48,334 nt of DNA from Paraglaciecola hydrolytica (GTDB taxonomy: Bacteria; Pseudomonadota; Gammaproteobacteria; Enterobacterales; Alteromonadaceae): the NCBI RefSeq assembly GCF_001565895.1, contig NZ_LSNE01000002.1, forward strand, positions 283,684 through 332,017. Reading direction: 5' to 3'. Both the position numbers and the translations under genes were made by a program. Positions 43,787 to 48,334 of the stretch are shown here, in pieces. The notes under the pieces were generated by a model that made no database searches, was not told the DNA's origin, and saw only the letters and a list, made by a program, of their open reading frames with translations. The number at the start of each line of letters is the position of its first letter. Positions within the stretch are counted from its first letter, which is position 1.

Positions 43787-46396
43787 TTATTCCAACCAAG
43801 AACCAGCTGTTTTCCACGTTGTTATCCATTGAACAATTTCATTACCTGGCATGGGGCGAGCGATCCCATAACCTTGAGCCAATTCACAACCAAGTTGTAA
43901 TAGTGCTTTTCCATGTTTGGGCGTTTCTACACCTTCCGCAATGACCTGACGTTGGAATGCTTTTGCTAAGCCAACAACACCTTTGACGATGGCTAAATCA
44001 TCGGCATCCTCTAACATATCCCGTACAAAGCTCTGATCGATTTTAATCAAGTGAGCAGGTAGACGTTTTAAGTAGGTCAGTGATGAGTAGCCCGTGCCAA
44101 AGTCATCTAGCGCAAAACTGACACCAAGCTGGTGACATGCCGTCATCGTTTCAGATACTTGGTTAGTATCGTGTAATGCACTGCTTTCGAGTATTTCCAA
44201 TTCTAAAAAATTTGCCGGCACCTCAGGATGAGCGGCTAACAAAGCAGCAAGACGGGTTGTAAAGTTAGTTTGCTGTAATTGATAGGCGCTGATGTTGACA
44301 CTAATAGGTAGATTCAAACCTATCAATCGCCATTGTTTAATTTGTGTTAACGCCGTATCTATGACCCATTCACCTAATTCAAGACTCACTACGTGCTCTT
44401 CAATCACGGGTAAAAACGCTAAAGGCGGGACTAAGCCTCTGACTGGATGCTGCCAACGAATTAAGGCTTCGACACCTATCACCGCGCCAGAATGCATGTT
44501 TACCTTAGGTTGGTAATGTAATACAAATTGATCTAGTGCTAATGCTGAATATATATCGTCAATATTTTTGCGGTGAGAATGTATTGCGCTGTCTTTTGCA
44601 GTATCAAACAAGTGATAACAGTTTTTACCCGCTTGTTTAGCAACATACATGGCTTGGTCAGCGTGGCGCATGAGTTGTTCAGCATTGACGCCGTCTTGAG
44701 GATACAGAGTAACACCAATACTCGCTGAAACTTGTAATCGTGTTTCACCAAGAAGGATAGGGTCTTGAGCCGCTTTTAACAGGCGTTTTAGTACCAGCTC
44801 GCTATCCTCAAATTTATCTATGTCAACTATAATGGCAATAAATTCATCACCGCCAATACGTGCCAAGGTATCCCCTTCACGTAAGGCTTCTTTCATACGT
44901 TGTGATACGGCAATTAGTAACTCGTCTCCTACATCATGACCGTGGTTGTCGTTAACCGCTTTAAAGCCATCTAAGTCCATAAAGGCCACAGCCAAAGATA
45001 GTTGGTGGCGTTGACATTGCGCCATAGCTTGACTGAGGCGATCAGCCAGTAATTCACGATTAGGCAGATTAGTTAAGGTATCGTAATGGGCGATCCGTTC
45101 GAGTTGGCTCTGATAGTGTTTCATCGGGGTTATATCAGTACTTAACGAAACGTAATGCTGCACGACACCAGCCGAATTTTTTACTGCGCTGATAGTCAGC
45201 ATTTCTGCATATAATTCGCCATTTTTACGACGATTCCAAATTTCACCACGCCAGTAACCATGGGTTAATATGGTATCCCACATTTCGACATAAAATTCAG
45301 GGCTTTGGCGCTTTGATTGAAGCAATCTTGGGTTTTTACCGAGTACTTCTGCTTCTGAGTAACCTGTCATGCGACTAAAACTAGCATTGACTTCAATAAT
45401 ATTGGAATTCGCATCGGTCAGCATGATGCCTTCATGGGCATGGGTAAATACACTTGCTGCACGTGTTAACTTTTCTTGGGCTTGTTTTTTTTCAATGGCG
45501 ATGCTGGCTAAACTTGCGGTTTGCTCGATCACTGCAAGATCCGCGGCGCTTGGGTGGTTAACTTTGTGATGGTAAATGGCAAAAGTACCAAGAACTTTTC
45601 CGCTAACTGAGCGTATTGGTTCTGACCAACATGAGCCTAATCCTGCGCTTTGAGCCAATTCTTTATAAGGTGCCCAGTAAGGATGGTTTTGAATATCATC
45701 CACAATAACTCGTTTGTTTGTATACGCAGCAGTGCCACAAGAGCCAACCCCTAAGCCAATCTCGATACCATGAATCGCTTCAGTGTAAAAACCAGGAAGA
45801 CTGGATGCGGTGCTGCTTAACAGGTGTTTACCAGCATCATCCAATAACAAAATACTGCATAACATGTTTGGGTTTTCTTGTTCAACAGCTCCTACAATGG
45901 CTGCCAGAATATGGTTTAAGGGTTCACCACTGGTAATGAGTTCTAATATTTTAGTGCGGGATTTTTCGCGTTGTTCAGTTTGTTTGCGTTGGGTGATATC
46001 GTGAATTACTCCGACCAGAAAATAGTTGCCATAGGCATCGATAAAGCGGTTTTTTCTGGTTAGAATGTTCTTGGTTTGCTGGCCGTTAGTGGTTAGCGTC
46101 TCTTCGCATAAAATTTCATTCCCTTCTTTTAATACTTGTAAATCGATGGCTAAAAAATGCTCTCTTTCACTAGCTGGTACTTTTTCGGCAAGGGTTTTAC
46201 CTATTATTTCTTCTCTGGGTAAACTAAAAATTGAACAAAAGGCATCATTGACAAGGAGCAGCCGACAATCTTGATCTTTAACGAATATTGGATCGCCCAT
46301 GTTGTTAAAAACTGCCCTAAGGTACATCTCATTTACGTTAGCATTTTCGGCAAATGACGTTAACGTGTTTGTATGTAAATTTTGCTCAGACGTCAT
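43787..46396 (-). CDS. PAS-GAF-PAS-GGDEF-EAL cyclic-di-GMP signalling protein
   Basis: The 869-residue cytoplasmic protein has PAS (about 25-140), GAF (about 150-305), PAS with PAC (about 312-430), GGDEF (about 435-600) and EAL (about 612-865) domains. Both output sites look intact: GGDEF is at 515-519, with the inhibitory RxxD site at 506-509, and the EAL domain has EALIR (643-647), DDFGTGYSS and EGVE. It could therefore both make and break cyclic-di-GMP, with the balance set by the sensors. No membrane segment is seen. AGGA precedes the ATG. It is convergent with rlmD. Confidence 0.95.
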   Translation of the reverse strand: MTSEQNLHTNTLTSFAENANVNEMYLRAVFNNMGDPIFVKDQDCRLLLVNDAFCSIFSLPREEIIGKTLAEKVPASEREHFLAIDLQVLKEGNEILCEETLTTNGQQTKNILTRKNRFIDAYGNYFLVGVIHDITQRKQTEQREKSRTKILELITSGEPLNHILAAIVGAVEQENPNMLCSILLLDDAGKHLLSSTASSLPGFYTEAIHGIEIGLGVGSCGTAAYTNKRVIVDDIQNHPYWAPYKELAQSAGLGSCWSEPIRSVSGKVLGTFAIYHHKVNHPSAADLAVIEQTASLASIAIEKKQAQEKLTRAASVFTHAHEGIMLTDANSNIIEVNASFSRMTGYSEAEVLGKNPRLLQSKRQSPEFYVEMWDTILTHGYWRGEIWNRRKNGELYAEMLTISAVKNSAGVVQHYVSLSTDITPMKHYQSQLERIAHYDTLTNLPNRELLADRLSQAMAQCQRHQLSLAVAFMDLDGFKAVNDNHGHDVGDELLIAVSQRMKEALREGDTLARIGGDEFIAIIVDIDKFEDSELVLKRLLKAAQDPILLGETRLQVSASIGVTLYPQDGVNAEQLMRHADQAMYVAKQAGKNCYHLFDTAKDSAIHSHRKNIDDIYSALALDQFVLHYQPKVNMHSGAVIGVEALIRWQHPVRGLVPPLAFLPVIEEHVVSLELGEWVIDTALTQIKQWRLIGLNLPISVNISAYQLQQTNFTTRLAALLAAHPEVPANFLELEILESSALHDTNQVSETMTACHQLGVSFALDDFGTGYSSLTYLKRLPAHLIKIDQSFVRDMLEDADDLAIVKGVVGLAKAFQRQVIAEGVETPKHGKALLQLGCELAQGYGIARPMPGNEIVQWITTWKTAGSWLE

Positions 46397-46766
46397 CTTA
46401 TCTAGTTCCTTGTTAGATAATGCAAGAGGTAAATCAAAATACCTATGTCCTTATAAGGATTAACAAGGCGAAGGATAAGTAAATTGGCATATTACTCTCA
46501 CTTATGACTACCACTGATTGCATTTCAACCCTACAACCAATCCTGAAATTTTGCAATTTGTAGTATTCTGGAATATCCGAAAACTGTCCAATTTAAATGA
46601 CATGATCTTCCTAATGGATATGATGTTTGATATTCAGTGAAAAAAACCGAACAAACTAGCTTAAGTATTTCGGCCTAAATAAATCGCAATAAAACACTCT
46701 AATTTTTTAGTTTGAATTACACTGAGTACTACAGTGATTTTCACTAAATAAATGGAGGATAAAGCC
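46397..46766. other. 370-base gap between divergent genes
   Basis: No gene or strong hairpin is visible. It must hold the promoters of the GGDEF-EAL gene (leftwards) and the small membrane protein gene (rightwards). GGAGG at 46754-46758 is the Shine-Dalgarno of the latter. Confidence 0.5.
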
Positions 46767-47054
46767 ATGTTCATTACCAGTACAGCGCATAAAAGAGTGC
46801 CAAGTTCAGCGTCACAAAGCGAACAAGTCAAAACATTGAATGACACCAGTGATAAGGCATTTACGTTTAATATTAAACGTTTGCTCGTCGCTGCAGGGCT
46901 GTTGATAATATTGCTTGCGTTTGCCATTGGTACCGCTTTTTTTGAGCAACTTGCGCAAATCCACACGATGCTGCTACATGCTTTTGAATTAATTTTGGGT
47001 ATGGTTGCAGGATTGTTGGGTGGAGAAGTTATTGCCAAATCAGAGAAAAGCTAA
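46767..47054 (+). CDS. Small membrane protein of unknown function
   Basis: From the ATG at 46767 the protein is 95 residues, supported by a strong GGAGG eight bases upstream. An ATG five codons earlier overlaps that Shine-Dalgarno and is unlikely. The N-terminal 35 residues are hydrophilic. A hydrophobic segment (LLVAAGLLIILLAFAIGTAFF, about 39-59) is followed by a second (about 70-87, glycine-rich), with a charged C-terminus EVIAKSEKS. No family is recognised. Confidence 0.7.
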   Translation: MFITSTAHKRVPSSASQSEQVKTLNDTSDKAFTFNIKRLLVAAGLLIILLAFAIGTAFFEQLAQIHTMLLHAFELILGMVAGLLGGEVIAKSEKS

Positions 47055-47109
47055 TGGAATTTTAATCTCAATAAAAAGTGGTCGTAGCTAATTAAAACGA
47101 AGATTGACT

Positions 47110-47186
47110 TTTTGCCTTGCAGTCGTGTGCGGAGCCGCATGCAGGGTGTTGTGGAGGCAGGAGGCTAGATACCTCCGGCTACCAGA
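47110..47186 (+). other. Structured sequence resembling a group II intron 3' end (remnant)
   Basis: CCTTGCA (47115-47121) pairs with TGCAGGG (47140-47146, one T-G). Inside it TGCGG (47128-47132) pairs with CCGCA (47135-47139). A second hairpin is GGAGG (47160-47164) with CCTCC (47172-47176), followed by GGCTACCAGAT. GGAGCCGCATGCAGGGTG followed by a hairpin and a CTACC-type end resembles, from memory, the 3' terminal domains of some bacterial group II introns. No maturase gene is present, so it would be a relic. The identification is tentative. Confidence 0.35.
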
Positions 47187-47198
47187 TTAGGCTTAAAG

Positions 47199-47477
47199 TC
47201 ACTCAGCAACACAGGTAAAAGTAAGCTCTGCATTTAACGGAGTCCAACCTCTAGCACCATGAGTTTCCCAATCACCTTCCTTCATGTACATGCCTTTAGC
47301 TTTGCAAAACTCATTAGCTTTGGATAGAGATAATCCTTTTACATCTGACCAACTAGGAAATTGACCACTCATTTCAGAGCTAACTCGATAAGTATCTTTA
47401 CCTACAGGCATCACATTACTAACAGATGAGCAACCTATAAAGAATAGAGAACCAACTAAAACAAGAATAGTACGCAT
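47199..47477 (-). CDS. Small lipoprotein of unknown function
   Basis: The 92-residue protein has a lipoprotein signal (MRTILVLVGSLFF, then IGC as lipobox). The mature part includes MPVGKDTYRVSSEMSG and KANEFCKAKG, with a late cysteine in LTFTCVAE. Similar small lipoproteins are widespread in gammaproteobacteria and some phages; none has a known role that can be assigned here. AAGGAAAG precedes the ATG. It stands alone. Confidence 0.8.
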   Translation of the reverse strand: MRTILVLVGSLFFIGCSSVSNVMPVGKDTYRVSSEMSGQFPSWSDVKGLSLSKANEFCKAKGMYMKEGDWETHGARGWTPLNAELTFTCVAE

Positions 47478-47909
47478 AACTTTCCTTAAACCTAATGCTT
47501 ATTAACGAGCAAAGCTTATTTGTAACTGCTCTGTTTGATTATTTTTCGTCATTTTCAGTGCTTGCCTTATGATTTTATTACGTATTTATTACTTCAAATT
47601 AGCCAAATCTGCGGCAGATCTAAAAAACAAAAGGAGCCTGACTTTAACGAGACTTTTTGCGCTTCCTATTAAAAACCATGTCAAAAATATTTTCCATAAT
47701 TAAATTAATAACAGCGATTTTCTGAAAAACATAGTGAGACCTAATAAATTTATTTAATAGGAAGAAAAATTGAGTTTTTTCACAAAATATAATTACACCT
47801 GTTTTTATATGCAGCAAATTAAAGCAAGAAAAGTTGGGTGATTCGTTTTATTCAGGTTTGCTTTGAGCGGAGTAGAAGGCACAGACAATTTGTATACTAA
47901 CGCCCAAAG
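47478..47909. other. Gene-free AT-rich region with a 12-bp inverted repeat
   Basis: No gene is visible. CTTCCTATTAAA (47662-47673) and its exact inverse TTTAATAGGAAG (47753-47764) bracket 79 bases of AT-rich sequence. This may be the ends of a small decayed element, or chance in AT-rich DNA. Confidence 0.4.
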
Positions 47910-48294
47910 CTGTTATTCGAATTGAGTTATATACAAACACTTCTCTGATGATCGGAACCCAGTCCTCACATCCAAGTGAGGCCGTTCACTCCGGGCGCTA
48001 ATGTGTAGCTGAAACATCTGATAAAAATTGCGGAATGAATAAAGCTTTAATTGTTCTTCGAATTTAGAGAGTCAGAAACACGTCCATGATGATCTTCCTC
48101 CAGTCAAGACCTCCATGTCCAGCCGTTCACTCGGGCGCTACTGCGTAGCTGAAACATCTGATAAAAATTGCGGAATGAATAGAGCTTTAATTGTTCTTCG
48201 AATTTAGAGAGTCAGAAACACGTCCATGATGATCTTCCTCCAGTCAAGACATCCATGTCTTGCCGTTCACTCGGGGCGCTACTGCGTAGCTGAA
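47910..48294. repeat. Tandem repeat of a 140-141 bp noncoding unit, about 2.7 copies
   Basis: Marking the units by GATGATC gives copies starting at 47947, 48088 and 48228. The similarity extends left to about 47910 in a more diverged form (GTTATTCGAATTGAG against GTTCTTCGAATTTAG) and stops at about 48294. From 48005 to 48120 and 48145 to 48260 the copies are almost identical. Each contains a short hairpin just before GCCGTTCACT. No open frame is shared. Confidence 0.92.
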
Positions 48295-48308
48295 GATCCC
48301 TCGTTTAC

Positions 48309-48334
48309 CCAACCGCATTGGCGGGGTTGGTTTT
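48309..48334 (+). terminator. Terminator-like hairpin at window end
   Basis: CCAACC (48309-48314) pairs with GGTTGG (48325-48330), with an inner GC/GC pair and a two-base bulge, followed by TTTT where the window ends. Its gene, if any, is not visible. Confidence 0.45.

Noticed and set aside
46661-47038. 125-codon open frame on the minus strand opposite the small membrane protein
   Set aside because: The plus-strand gene has a strong GGAGG at proper spacing; the minus-strand frame has no comparable signal or family.
47899-48001. TAACGCCC and GGGCGCTA about 100 bases apart, considered as an integron attC site
   Set aside because: The ends do not fit the RYYYAAC/GTTRRRY core sites, the pairing has a mismatch, and there is no cassette gene or integrase.
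47910-48294. Tandem units considered as a CRISPR or coding repeats
   Set aside because: The whole 140-base unit repeats, including any spacer, and stop codons occur in all frames.

Overview
The window looks like a chromosomal segment of a marine gammaproteobacterium of the order Alteromonadales, probably Alteromonadaceae (Paraglaciecola/Glaciecola-like). This rests on gene content and protein similarity recalled from memory: an H-NS-type start, a VolA-type lipase, rhombosortase, a tryptophan-halogenase/maltodextrin locus, YciK, SohB, ThiI and RlmD. The DNA is AT-rich, and many transcription units end in clear hairpin terminators. No tRNA, rRNA, prophage, intact insertion sequence or CRISPR array is visible.

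Region 1 (1-10.3 kb) is mainly acyl-CoA oxidation. It starts with a cut H-NS-like gene, then ETF-ubiquinone oxidoreductase diverging from etfBA, with a 22-bp perfect palindrome between them. A small CBM48-type protein follows. Next is a GlxA/AraC-type regulator diverging from an acyl-CoA dehydrogenase of about 600 residues, a zinc-free MDR oxidoreductase, an SDR and an azoreductase. The dehydrogenase, ETF and ETF-QO would together pass electrons from an acyl-CoA to the quinone pool.

Region 2 (10.4-18.6 kb) holds envelope and redox functions: a membrane PH-domain protein, an exported glutathione peroxidase, an S9 peptidase lipoprotein, a rhombosortase, gamma-glutamyltransferase, a small lipoprotein and CysK. 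A 266-bp palindromic repeat element lies between the convergent ggt and lipoprotein genes.

Region 3 (18.8-24.4 kb) is a tight six-gene run: MoxR ATPase, VWA/CoxE protein, RDD membrane protein, XdhC, MocA-like nucleotidyltransferase and a rhomboid protease. Four of the six are typical maturation factors of molybdenum hydroxylases, yet no hydroxylase subunit is in the window. The link to an RDD protein and a rhomboid is the most interesting gene context here.

Region 4 (24.4-33.6 kb) starts with a CueR-like MerR regulator and a fatty acid hydroxylase/sterol desaturase whose promoter has the 19-bp spacer typical of MerR activation. A Tat-exported class V aminotransferase follows. Then comes a maltodextrin-type locus: flavin-dependent halogenase, MFS sugar transporter, alpha-amylase lipoprotein and LacI regulator. 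A heptanucleotide tandem array overlaps the 3' end of the LacI gene.

Region 5 (33.9-46.4 kb) is mostly core genome: glnS, yciK, a VolA-type lipase, sohB, thiI, rlmD and a PAS-GAF-PAS-GGDEF-EAL protein. REP-like hairpins lie between sohB and thiI.

Region 6 (46.4-48.3 kb) is gene-poor. It has a small membrane protein, a small lipoprotein, a structured stretch that may be the 3' end of a group II intron, and about 2.7 tandem copies of a 140-bp noncoding unit with a co-varying hairpin.
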